From: JAGQIB01 sp041393395
GTDB lineage: Bacteria > ARS69
NCBI GenBank assembly: GCA_041393395.1
Contig: JAWKKG010000005.1
Location: forward strand, 62,001 to 126,000
Reading direction: 5' to 3'
DNA length: 64,000 bases
Shown here: piece after piece, positions 24,168 to 31,982 of the stretch
Position numbering within the stretch: the stretch's first letter is position 1
Layout of the letters: each line of letters opens with the position of its first letter
Program-made: the position numbers and the translations under genes
Notes under the pieces: model-generated
What the model was told of the DNA's origin: nothing
Databases searched by the model: none
What the model saw: only the letters and a program-made list of their open reading frames with translations

Positions 24168-26224
24168 CGTCGCCTCCGCGGGGAACGTCGCTTGCTGCCC
24201 GCCGTCACGGGCTTGACCTTCGTGCGCGCCGCGGCCGCGGCCGGGTCCGCCTCCAGGTCCATCAGGCGATCGCGCAGCGTCGCCGCGAGCTCGAAGTCCA
24301 GCCGCTCCGCGGCCTCCAGCATCTCGCGCGTGAGGCGTTGCGCCATCTGCTCGCGCTCGATCCCATCTTCGCTCGCCTCCGGCAGGTGATCCGGCAGCCG
24401 CTCGTCCGCCGTTCCCTTCATCTCCGCGACCTCGGTCTGGCCCATGACCTGCTCCACGGACTTGCGGATCGATTCCGGCGTGATGCCGTGCTCCTCGTTG
24501 TAGGCCCGCTGCTTCTCGCGGCGACGTCCCGTCTCATCCAGCATGCGCTGCATGGAGCCGGTGATCTCATCGGCGTACAGGATCACGCGCCCGCTCAGGT
24601 TTCGGGCCGCGCGCCCGGCCGTCTGGATCAGCGAGCGATCCGAGCGCAGGAACCCTTCCTTGTCCGCGTCCAGGATCGCCACCAGCGACACCTCGGGCAG
24701 GTCGAGTCCCTCGCGCAGCAGGTTGATACCCACGAGGACGTCGAACTCCCCGAGACGCAGGCCGCGCAGGATCGCGATGCGGTCGAGTGCCTCGATATCG
24801 GAGTGGAGGTAGCGCACGCGGATGCCGGCCTCCTCCAGGTAGTCCGTGAGATCCTCGGCCATGCGCTTCGTGAGCGTCGTGATGAGCACGCGCTCCTCCT
24901 TCGCCACCGTGACCCGGATCTCGGCGAGCAGGTCGTCGACCTGACCCGTCACCGGGCGGATCTGCACCTCGGGATCCACGAGCCCCGTCGGGCGGATGAC
25001 CTGCTCCACCACCACGCCCTCGGACTGCGTGAGCTCCCACTCGCCCGGCGTGGCCGACACGAAGATCATGTCGCCCGTCATCTCCAGGAACTCCTCGAAG
25101 TTCGCAGGGCGGTTGTCGATCGCGGATGGAAGGCGGAATCCGTGCTCCACGAGCGTGGATTTCCGCGCGACGTCGCCGTGGTACATGCCGCCGATCTGCG
25201 GCACGGCCACGTGCGACTCGTCGATCACCGTGAGGAAGTCCTTCGGGAAGAAGTCGACCAGGCAGAACGGCCGCTGGCCCGGCGCGCGCCCGGAGAAGTG
25301 GCGCGAGTAGTTCTCGATGCCGGAGCAGTGTCCGATCTCCTCGATCATCTCGAGGTCGAAGTTCGTGCGCGACTCGAGTCGCTGCGCCTCCAGCAGGCGG
25401 TTCTCCGCGCGCAGGAACTGCAGCCGTTCGTCGAGCTCGGCGCGGATGGTCGCGAGCGCGCCCTCGATCTTGGGCCGCGCCGTGACGTACTGCTTCGCGG
25501 GGAACACCATGTACTCGTCCGGTTCCGCCTTCACCTCGCCCGTCAGCGGGTCCACCACCGTGAGGCGCTCGACCTCGTCGCCGAACAGCTCGAGACGGAG
25601 GACGTCTTCCTCGTACGCGGGGCGGATCTCCATCGTGTCACCACGCACGCGGAACGTGCCGCGGCCGAGCATGTAGTCGTTGCGCGTGTACTGGATCTCC
25701 ACGAGGTCTGCGAGGATCGCGTCGCGGTCGCGCTCGGCGCCCACCCGGATCGGCACCGCGAGGTTGCGGAAGTCGTCCGGATCCGACAGACCGTAGATGC
25801 ACGAGACGGAAGCGACCACGATCACGTCCGGCCGGGTGGTCACCGCGCACATCGCGCGCAGCCGCAGGCGGTCGATGTCGTCGTTGATGGAGGCGTCCTT
25901 CTCGATGTACGTGTCCGTCTGCGGGACGTACGCCTCCGGCTGGTAGTAGTCGTAGTAGGAGATGAAGTACTCCACGCGATTGCGCGGAAAGAACTGGCGG
26001 AACTCGCCGTAGAGCTGGGCCGCGAGCGTCTTGTTCGGCGAGATCACGAGGGTCGGCCGATTGACCCGCGCGATCACGTTGGCCAGGCTGAACGTCTTGC
26101 CGCTGCCGGTCACGCCGAGCAGCGTCTGGTAGCGTCGGCCGGCCCGGAGACCCTCCTCCAGCTCGGCGATCGCCTGCGGCTGGTCGCCGCGGGGCTCGTA
26201 CGGCGCCACGAGATCGAACTTCAC
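24164..26224 (-). CDS. uvrB: UvrABC excinuclease subunit B
   Basis: DNA-damage verification helicase of nucleotide excision repair. The 686-residue protein has Walker A GVTGSGKTFS (about residue 39), the beta-hairpin region YYDYYQPEAYVPQTDTYIEK (about 95), the DEAD-type VIDESHVAVPQIGGMYHGD (about 340), helicase motif VI QTAGRAARN, and a C-terminal UVR domain. The start is taken as GTG at 26222-26224, 8 bases after GGAGG; a frame extending 38 codons further is proline- and arginine-rich and not homologous. First gene of uvrB-nadC-birA-coaX. Confidence 0.97.
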   Translation of the reverse strand: MKFDLVAPYEPRGDQPQAIAELEEGLRAGRRYQTLLGVTGSGKTFSLANVIARVNRPTLVISPNKTLAAQLYGEFRQFFPRNRVEYFISYYDYYQPEAYVPQTDTYIEKDASINDDIDRLRLRAMCAVTTRPDVIVVASVSCIYGLSDPDDFRNLAVPIRVGAERDRDAILADLVEIQYTRNDYMLGRGTFRVRGDTMEIRPAYEEDVLRLELFGDEVERLTVVDPLTGEVKAEPDEYMVFPAKQYVTARPKIEGALATIRAELDERLQFLRAENRLLEAQRLESRTNFDLEMIEEIGHCSGIENYSRHFSGRAPGQRPFCLVDFFPKDFLTVIDESHVAVPQIGGMYHGDVARKSTLVEHGFRLPSAIDNRPANFEEFLEMTGDMIFVSATPGEWELTQSEGVVVEQVIRPTGLVDPEVQIRPVTGQVDDLLAEIRVTVAKEERVLITTLTKRMAEDLTDYLEEAGIRVRYLHSDIEALDRIAILRGLRLGEFDVLVGINLLREGLDLPEVSLVAILDADKEGFLRSDRSLIQTAGRAARNLSGRVILYADEITGSMQRMLDETGRRREKQRAYNEEHGITPESIRKSVEQVMGQTEVAEMKGTADERLPDHLPEASEDGIEREQMAQRLTREMLEAAERLDFELAATLRDRLMDLEADPAAAAARTKVKPVTAGSKRRSPRRRR

Positions 26225-26325
26225 GCGAACCTCCGGGGGCCCGGCGGGGTACCGTCGCGGGAGCGGACGGACCGGCAGACGCCGGGCGACGGGCAGGCTA
26301 TCATGCCCCGCGCCGGAGGGGACGG

Positions 26326-26937
26326 ATGAAGCAGCCATTGGGACTCGAGAGATCCGGAGGGCGCCCGGCCAGGCCCGGCGGACCTTCGCCCGCGCTCGGT
26401 GCGGCGATCCTGGGCTTTCTGGCGCTGCTCGCCGCCCTCGGCGGCTGTGCCGGCGGGCGCCCGGCCCTCGACAGCGCCCCCGTGATGCCCCCGCCGGTCG
26501 CCCCCGCCTGGCGCCCGGCCGAGGCGATGGCCATGCTGCTCAAGCCCCCTCCCGAGGGCGCGAACCCCATCGACGACGGCTACCTCGAGCGCACCCGTTC
26601 GTTCCGGGCCCGGATCGCCGAGACGGACGCCCTCGAGCCTTCCCTCAAGAAGATCGAGAAGGTCGACCGCGGCGGGCGCCGCACCTGGATCTTCGACGGG
26701 CCGGACGTGATCGTCTTCCGCGTGGACGCGGACGACGACGGCACCGTGGACCAGTCCCAGTACTTCGGCCCCGAGGGGCTGTACGCGATCACCCACCGGT
26801 TCGCGGCGGGCCGGCGCACCCAGCGCATCTACTGGCCGCTCGGCGAGTCGCGGATCGTGGAGATCCGGGACAACGTCCCGCCGTACCCCGGCGTGTGGTG
26901 GCGCACCGACGAAACGCCTTTCGCGCGCGGTTCCTAG
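26326..26937 (+). CDS. Hypothetical lipoprotein
   Basis: A 203-residue protein with a long basic and hydrophobic leader (about residues 1-40) ending in LAALGGC, a good lipobox at Cys41. The mature part starts with a Pro/Ala-rich linker, then a compact beta-rich domain (RRTWIFDGPDVIVFRVDADDDGTVDQSQYF) with an Asp-rich stretch that might bind calcium. I recognise no family. It is divergent from uvrB, with GGAGGGG before its ATG, and is followed by the structured gdhA leader. Its frame and codon use look fully normal, so it is a real gene of unknown role. Confidence 0.8.
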   Translation: MKQPLGLERSGGRPARPGGPSPALGAAILGFLALLAALGGCAGGRPALDSAPVMPPPVAPAWRPAEAMAMLLKPPPEGANPIDDGYLERTRSFRARIAETDALEPSLKKIEKVDRGGRRTWIFDGPDVIVFRVDADDDGTVDQSQYFGPEGLYAITHRFAAGRRTQRIYWPLGESRIVEIRDNVPPYPGVWWRTDETPFARGS

Positions 26938-26988
26938 CCAGTCTCCTTCTTTACATTCCCGCCGCGAACCTCTCACCCGGTCGGCCGG

Positions 26989-27187
26989 TATCGTGGAAAT
27001 CCACGGGGGTCGGATTTCCCGAATGGCAGTACCGTGCCATTCGGCCCTGTGGCCCGAAGTTCGCTTGTGCAGGGGCGTACCTCCCCGTAGCCTCGGCCCG
27101 TTCACCTCGGCCCGCTTTCCCGACGCGAGGCGGCCAGGGTCCGGCGGGAGCCCGCGGGAGACACCCGCGGCCGGTTTCCCGAACCGG
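26989..27187 (+). promoter_or_regulatory. Structured leader of gdhA with four hairpins and a repeated motif
   Basis: Four clean inverted repeats lie in order: CGTGG/CCACG (26992-27005), a perfect 10-base stem CCGAATGGCA/TGCCATTCGG (27019-27044), CCGCGGG/CCCGCGG (27152-27170) and CCGGTT/AACCGG (27171-27187). TTTCCCGA occurs at 27015, 27116 and 27175. The stretch precedes the gdhA start by 43 bases. It could be a cis-acting RNA or a set of operators; no known riboswitch core is recognised. Confidence 0.5.
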
Positions 27188-27229
27188 CGCTCTCCGAGGT
27201 CGCCTGCGTCTGCCGACGGAGGAGTATCC

Positions 27230-28591
27230 ATGTCTCCCACTGCGACCATGACAGGCAAGAGCGCGGTCGACGCGTTCATGTCCGACGTCATCGCGAAAAA
27301 CCCGGAGCAGAAGGAATTCCACCAGGCTGTCCGCGAAGTCGCGGAGTCGATCGTTCCGTTCCTCGACAAGAATCCGCACTACAAGCACGCGCGGATCCTG
27401 GAACGGATGGTCGAGCCCGAGCGTGTCATCATGTTCCGTGTTCCGTGGCGCGACGACGCCGGGGATGTCCGCGTGAACCGCGGCTTCCGCGTGGAGTTCA
27501 ACAGCGCGATCGGCCCGTACAAGGGCGGCCTGCGCTTCCACCCCACCGTGACGCTCGGCATCCTGAAGTTCCTGGGCTTCGAGCAGATCCTCAAGAACAG
27601 CCTCACCACGCTGCCCATGGGCGGCGGCAAGGGTGGCAGCGATTTCGACCCCAAGGGCAAGAGCGACGCCGAAGTGGAGAAGTTCTGCCAGAGCTTCATG
27701 ACGGAGCTCCATCGCCATATCGGCCCGAACACCGACGTTCCGGCCGGTGACATCGGCGTGGGCGGCCGCGAGATCGGCTTCATGTTCGGCCAGTACAAGC
27801 GGCTGCGGAACGAGTTCACGGGCGTGCTCACGGGCAAGGGCCTGAACTGGGGCGGCAGCCTCATCCGGCCGGAGGCCACGGGCTACGGCTGCGTGTACTT
27901 CGCGGCGGAGATGCTCGGCACGAAGGGCGACGGCTTCAAGGGCAAGACGGTCGCGGTGTCCGGCTCGGGGAACGTCGCGCAGTACGCCACCGAGAAGGCC
28001 ACGCAGCTCGGCGCCAAGGTCGTGACGCTGTCCGACTCGGGCGGCACGATCCACGATCCGAACGGCATCGACGCCGACAAGCTCGCGTTCGTGATGACGC
28101 TCAAGAACGTGAAGCGCGGCCGCATCCGCGAGTACGCGGACAAGTTCAAGTGCGAGTACCTGGAAGGCAAGCGGCCGTGGGGCGTGAAGTGCGACGTCGC
28201 GCTGCCGTGCGCCACCCAGAACGAGGTCGATCTGTCGGATGCGAAGTCGCTCGTGAACAACGGCTGCAAGGTCGTGGCCGAAGGCGCGAACATGCCGACC
28301 GAGCCCGATGCGGCCGAGTACTTCATCGAGAAGGGCTGCCTGTTCGGACCCGGCAAGGCCGCGAACGCGGGCGGCGTGGCGGTCTCCGGACTCGAGATGT
28401 CGCAGAACAGCCTGCGCATGGGCTGGACCCGCGACGAGGTCGACGGGCACCTGCACCGCATCATGCGGGACATCCACGAGAACTGCGTCCGTCACGGCAA
28501 GGACGGCAGCAAGATCAACTACATCGACGGCGCGAACATCGCCGGCTTCATCAAGGTCGCGGATGCGATGATGGACCAGGGTCTGGTCTAG
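27230..28591 (+). CDS. gdhA: Glutamate dehydrogenase (probably NADP-dependent)
   Basis: Reversibly aminates 2-oxoglutarate to glutamate, an ammonia-assimilation route. The 453-residue hexameric-type enzyme shows YKGGLRFHPTV and LPMGGGKGGSDFDPKGKS with catalytic Lys residues (about 110-135), PAGDIGVGGREIGFMFG, the nucleotide-binding VSGSGNVAQYA near residue 240, and AEGANMPTEPDA. The length and these motifs match the NADP-linked bacterial type. ATG at 27230 has GGAGGA 7 bases upstream; an 80-codon upstream extension crosses the hairpin leader and is rejected. It is monocistronic. Confidence 0.97.
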   Translation: MSPTATMTGKSAVDAFMSDVIAKNPEQKEFHQAVREVAESIVPFLDKNPHYKHARILERMVEPERVIMFRVPWRDDAGDVRVNRGFRVEFNSAIGPYKGGLRFHPTVTLGILKFLGFEQILKNSLTTLPMGGGKGGSDFDPKGKSDAEVEKFCQSFMTELHRHIGPNTDVPAGDIGVGGREIGFMFGQYKRLRNEFTGVLTGKGLNWGGSLIRPEATGYGCVYFAAEMLGTKGDGFKGKTVAVSGSGNVAQYATEKATQLGAKVVTLSDSGGTIHDPNGIDADKLAFVMTLKNVKRGRIREYADKFKCEYLEGKRPWGVKCDVALPCATQNEVDLSDAKSLVNNGCKVVAEGANMPTEPDAAEYFIEKGCLFGPGKAANAGGVAVSGLEMSQNSLRMGWTRDEVDGHLHRIMRDIHENCVRHGKDGSKINYIDGANIAGFIKVADAMMDQGLV

Positions 28592-28616
28592 TTCGTCTGC
28601 GCGAAGTGGTTCGTCG

Positions 28617-28650
28617 GGGGGCGGGGCCGCGAGGTCCCGCCCCCTTCTCG
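28617..28650 (+). terminator. Hairpin terminator between gdhA and thrC
   Basis: A 9-base stem GGGGGCGGG/CCCGCCCCC with a 10-base loop, followed by TTCTCGT on the plus strand. The genes on both sides converge on it. The T-tract is poor, so termination may be only partial. Confidence 0.6.
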
Positions 28651-28681
28651 TGGAACGCGCGGCACGGAGGGCAGTGCACGA

Positions 28682-29986
28682 TCAACTCCGGAGGGGTTCG
28701 TCCAGCACCGCGCGTAGCTCCTCCTCCCGGGGCGCGATCCTCACCGCGTGCGACTCCCGCGTGAGCCCGACGGCGAGCTCCTCGGGGATGTCGAGCACCC
28801 GCCCGATCACCGGTTCCACTTCCTCCCGGAACTTCGCGGGGTGCGCGGTGGAGACGAGCACGCGTGGTGCGTCCGTCTCGCCGAGTTCCTCGAGGGCAAG
28901 CCAACCGACCGCCGTGTGCGGATCGAGCAGGTAGCCGAGCTCCCGGTCCACGCGGCGGATGCAGTCGCGCGTCGCGGCGTCATCGTGCGCGGAGGCGAGC
29001 ACGTCGCGACGGATCGCCTGCAGATCGCGCTCGTAGAGATGCTCGATGCGCTCCAGGTTCGAGGGATCGCCCACGTCCATCGCGTTCGAGATCGTGGAGA
29101 CGGAGGGGCGCGGCCGGAAGTCCCCGGTGCGCAGGTACTCGGGCACGACGTCGTTCGCGTTCGTGGCCGCGACGAAACGGGCGATCGGCACGCCCATGCG
29201 CCGGGCGATCAGGCCGGCCGCGAGATTGCCGAAGTTCCCGCTCGGGACACACACGACCGGCGCCGGGCCGCCGGCCGGCAGCCGCGACCACGCCCACGCG
29301 TAGTAGATCGTCTGCGGGATCAACCGGCCGAGGCTGATCGAGTTCGCGGACGTGAGCCGCACCCGCTCTCGCAGCGACCGATCCGCGAACGCGGCCTTCG
29401 CGAGCCGCTGGCAGTCGTCGAACGCGCCGCGGACCGCGACCGCCGTCACGTTCCCTCCGAGCGTGGTGAACTGGCGCTCCTGGAGCGGGCTCACCTTCCC
29501 TTCCGGGTACATCACCACGACCCGCGTGCCGGGAACACCGTGGAACGCGTTCGCTACGGCGCCCCCCGTGTCTCCCGACGTCGCCACGAGAATCGTGAGC
29601 GGCTCCGCCCCGAGACCGATCGCGCCGAGCAGTCGCGCAAACACCCGCGCGCCCACGTCCTTGAACGCGAGCGTGGGCCCGTGGAACAGCTCGAGCACGT
29701 GCCAGCCCGGCCGCACCTCCACCAGCGGGATCTCGAACGAGAGCGCTGACGCCGCGATCTCGTCGATCGAGCCGATGCCCTCGAAGTACGGGCGCATCAT
29801 CGTGGCCGCGATTTTGGGGAGGCTCGATTCTCGAAACGTCGCGGTCGTCTTCGGGGCGGGGGTTGCCGGATCGAGCGCCGGGATGCGCTCCGGAAAGAAG
29901 AGGCCGCCGTCCGGCGCGAGGCCGTGGAGCAGCGCCTCCGTCGCGGACGTCGGCGGGGTGTTCCCGCGAGTGCTGACGTATCTCAA
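28682..29986 (-). CDS. thrC: Threonine synthase
   Basis: PLP enzyme that turns phosphohomoserine into threonine. The 434-residue protein begins YVSTRGNTPP, has the family FHGPTLAFKDVGARVFAR with the PLP Lys near residue 105, ATSGDTGGAVA, YPEGKVSPLQERQ and PSGNFGNLAAG. The likely start is TTG at 29984-29986, 7 bases after the thrB stop with a GAGG site inside the end of thrB; no ATG or GTG fits better. Last gene of the HD-to-thrC operon. Confidence 0.95.
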   Translation of the reverse strand: MRYVSTRGNTPPTSATEALLHGLAPDGGLFFPERIPALDPATPAPKTTATFRESSLPKIAATMMRPYFEGIGSIDEIAASALSFEIPLVEVRPGWHVLELFHGPTLAFKDVGARVFARLLGAIGLGAEPLTILVATSGDTGGAVANAFHGVPGTRVVVMYPEGKVSPLQERQFTTLGGNVTAVAVRGAFDDCQRLAKAAFADRSLRERVRLTSANSISLGRLIPQTIYYAWAWSRLPAGGPAPVVCVPSGNFGNLAAGLIARRMGVPIARFVAATNANDVVPEYLRTGDFRPRPSVSTISNAMDVGDPSNLERIEHLYERDLQAIRRDVLASAHDDAATRDCIRRVDRELGYLLDPHTAVGWLALEELGETDAPRVLVSTAHPAKFREEVEPVIGRVLDIPEELAVGLTRESHAVRIAPREEELRAVLDEPLRS

Positions 29987-29993
29987 GCGCGCC

Positions 29994-30929
29994 TCACAGC
30001 ACGCGCGCGCCGGGCACGCCCACGCGCGAGATCCAGAGATCCGTTCCGTCGCCCGCGCCGGCCCGGGCGAGCGCCTCGCGCATCGCGACCGCGACGTGCT
30101 CCGCGGCGCTTCGATCCGGCGCGAACGCGAACATCGTGGGGCCCGAGCCCGAGAGGCCGCACCCGCACGCGCCGGCGTCGCCCGCCGCCGCCTTCGCCGC
30201 CGCGAATCCCGGCACCGCATCCGTCCTCACCGGCTCGGCGAACCGGTCCTCGATCCCGCTCGCGAGCAGTTCCGTGTCACCCACGGCGAGACCCGCCACC
30301 AGCGCCGCGACGTTTCCGGCCTGGGCCACTGCGTCGGCGAGCGCCACTCGGTCCGGCAGCTTCGAGCGCGCCTCGCGCGTGGGCACCTCCAGGTGCGGAT
30401 GCACGACCGCGCACCAGAGCTCCGGCGGCACCGGCAACGAGTCCACGCGCACCGACTCGCCGCGCCCGCGCACGAGCACGAACCCGCCGTACAGCGAAGG
30501 CGCGACGTTGTCCGCATGCCCCGTCCCGCACGCGATCCGCTCTCCCTCCATCGCGCAGCGCAGCAGCACCTCGCGCGGCGTGGGCGACTCGAACAGCGCG
30601 TCCACGGCCACGAGCGCCGCCACCGCACTCGCCGCGCTCGAGCCGAGCCCCGACGCGAGCGGCATCCCCTTCTCGAGAATGAGCGACACGCCGAACGGAT
30701 CGCCGCGACGCGCGAGCAACTGCCGCGCCGCCACCCCCGCGGTGTTCTCCTCGGCGCCGCGCGGCAGCCGGCCGTCGTCGCCGCGCACCTCCGTGATGCG
30801 GACGCCGGTCGCGTCCTCGCGCGTCGCCGTCACCCGGTCGCCGGGTTCCTCGATCGCGAAGCCGAGCACGTCGAAGCCGGAGCTCACGTTCGAGACGCTC
30901 CCGGGCGCCCACGCCGTGACGGTGTTCAC
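29994..30929 (-). CDS. thrB: Homoserine kinase
   Basis: GHMP-superfamily kinase that phosphorylates homoserine for threonine synthesis. The 311-residue protein has APGSVSNVSSGFDVLGFAI near the N terminus, the ATP-binding loop PLASGLGSSAASAVAALVA near residue 90, and the third GHMP motif CGCGLSGSGPTMFAF near residue 255. GTG at 30927-30929 overlaps the asd stop as GTGA. Confidence 0.96.
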   Translation of the reverse strand: MNTVTAWAPGSVSNVSSGFDVLGFAIEEPGDRVTATREDATGVRITEVRGDDGRLPRGAEENTAGVAARQLLARRGDPFGVSLILEKGMPLASGLGSSAASAVAALVAVDALFESPTPREVLLRCAMEGERIACGTGHADNVAPSLYGGFVLVRGRGESVRVDSLPVPPELWCAVVHPHLEVPTREARSKLPDRVALADAVAQAGNVAALVAGLAVGDTELLASGIEDRFAEPVRTDAVPGFAAAKAAAGDAGACGCGLSGSGPTMFAFAPDRSAAEHVAVAMREALARAGAGDGTDLWISRVGVPGARVL

Positions 30930-31978
30930 TTCAGCAGTCCGCGCGCGACCGCGAGCTCGGCGAGGAGCAGCGACCCGCCGGCCGCCCCGCGGATCGTGTT
31001 GTGCGAGAGCGTCACGAACTTCCAGTCCAGGAGCGGGCAGGGTCGGAGCCTCCCCACCGAGGCGGCCATGCCGCCCCCGAGGTCGCGGTGCAGCCGGGGC
31101 TGCGGCGCGTCGTCCTCGCGCAGGAACACGATCGGCGCGGCCGGCGCGCTCGGCAGCTTCCGCGCCTGCGGTTCCGCCGAGAAGTCCCGCCACGCGGATT
31201 CGAGATCGCCCGCCGACGCCTTCTTCCGGAGCTTCACCGACACGCACTCCAGGTGGCCGTCGATCACGGAGACCCGGTTGCAGGCGGCGCTCACCGTGAC
31301 GTCGGCGGGGGCGATGCGCGCGCCATCCAGGCGACCGAGGATCTTGCGCGTCTCGTTCTCGATCTTCTCTTCCTCGCCGCCGATGAACGGGATCACGTTG
31401 TCGAGTGCGGAGAGGCTCGGCACGCCGGGGATGCCCGCGCCCGAGAGCGCCTGCATCGTGACGACGTTCACGCTCTCGATCCCGAACGCATCCGCGAGCG
31501 GCTTGAGCGCGAGCACGAGCCCGATCGTGGAACAGTTCGGATTCGTGAGGATCGCGCCCGGACCGGGCTGCGCGCGCACGAGCTCCACGTGATCCGGATT
31601 CACTTCCGGCACCACGAGCGGCACGTCCGGGTCCATGCGATGGTTCTTGGAGTTCGAGACGACCACACGCCCCGCCGCCGCGAACGCCTTCTCCACCTCG
31701 CCCGCCACGGAGGAGTCCAGCGCCGAGAACACGAGCGGGCAGTCTCCCACCGCGTCCGGCTCGCACGGCCGGACGGGGAGGCCTCCGATCTCCGGAGACA
31801 GCGGCGCCGCCTGCAGCCACCGCGCGGCCTCGCGGTACGCGCGACCCGCCGAGCGATCCGACGCCGCGACCGCCCGCAGCTCGAACCACGGGTGCCCCTG
31901 CAGCAGCTCCACGAAGCGCTGTCCGACACTGCCGGTCGCTCCGAGCACCGCCACGGGAATCCGCTTCCGATCGGTCAT
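30926..31978 (-). CDS. asd: Aspartate-semialdehyde dehydrogenase, archaeal/fungal type
   Basis: Reduces aspartyl-4-phosphate to the semialdehyde at the branch to lysine, threonine and methionine. The 350-residue protein has VLGATGSVGQRFVELL, FELRAVAASDRSAGRAY, the active-site Cys in NPNCSTIGLVLALKPL, CNRVSVIDGH, PQPRL and HNTIRGAAGGS. These segments follow the methanogen and fungal type closely rather than the E. coli type. ATG at 31976-31978 follows a GAAGGG site; an ATG five codons earlier inside thrA is less likely. Transfer from an archaeal-type source is one explanation, although the type also occurs in several bacterial phyla. Confidence 0.93.
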   Translation of the reverse strand: MTDRKRIPVAVLGATGSVGQRFVELLQGHPWFELRAVAASDRSAGRAYREAARWLQAAPLSPEIGGLPVRPCEPDAVGDCPLVFSALDSSVAGEVEKAFAAAGRVVVSNSKNHRMDPDVPLVVPEVNPDHVELVRAQPGPGAILTNPNCSTIGLVLALKPLADAFGIESVNVVTMQALSGAGIPGVPSLSALDNVIPFIGGEEEKIENETRKILGRLDGARIAPADVTVSAACNRVSVIDGHLECVSVKLRKKASAGDLESAWRDFSAEPQARKLPSAPAAPIVFLREDDAPQPRLHRDLGGGMAASVGRLRPCPLLDWKFVTLSHNTIRGAAGGSLLLAELAVARGLLK

Positions 31979-31982
31979 CGAT

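Noticed and set aside
26993..27229. An 80-codon N-terminal extension of GdhA.
   Set aside because: It crosses the hairpin leader, has no similarity to the family and a good ribosome site precedes the ATG at 27230.
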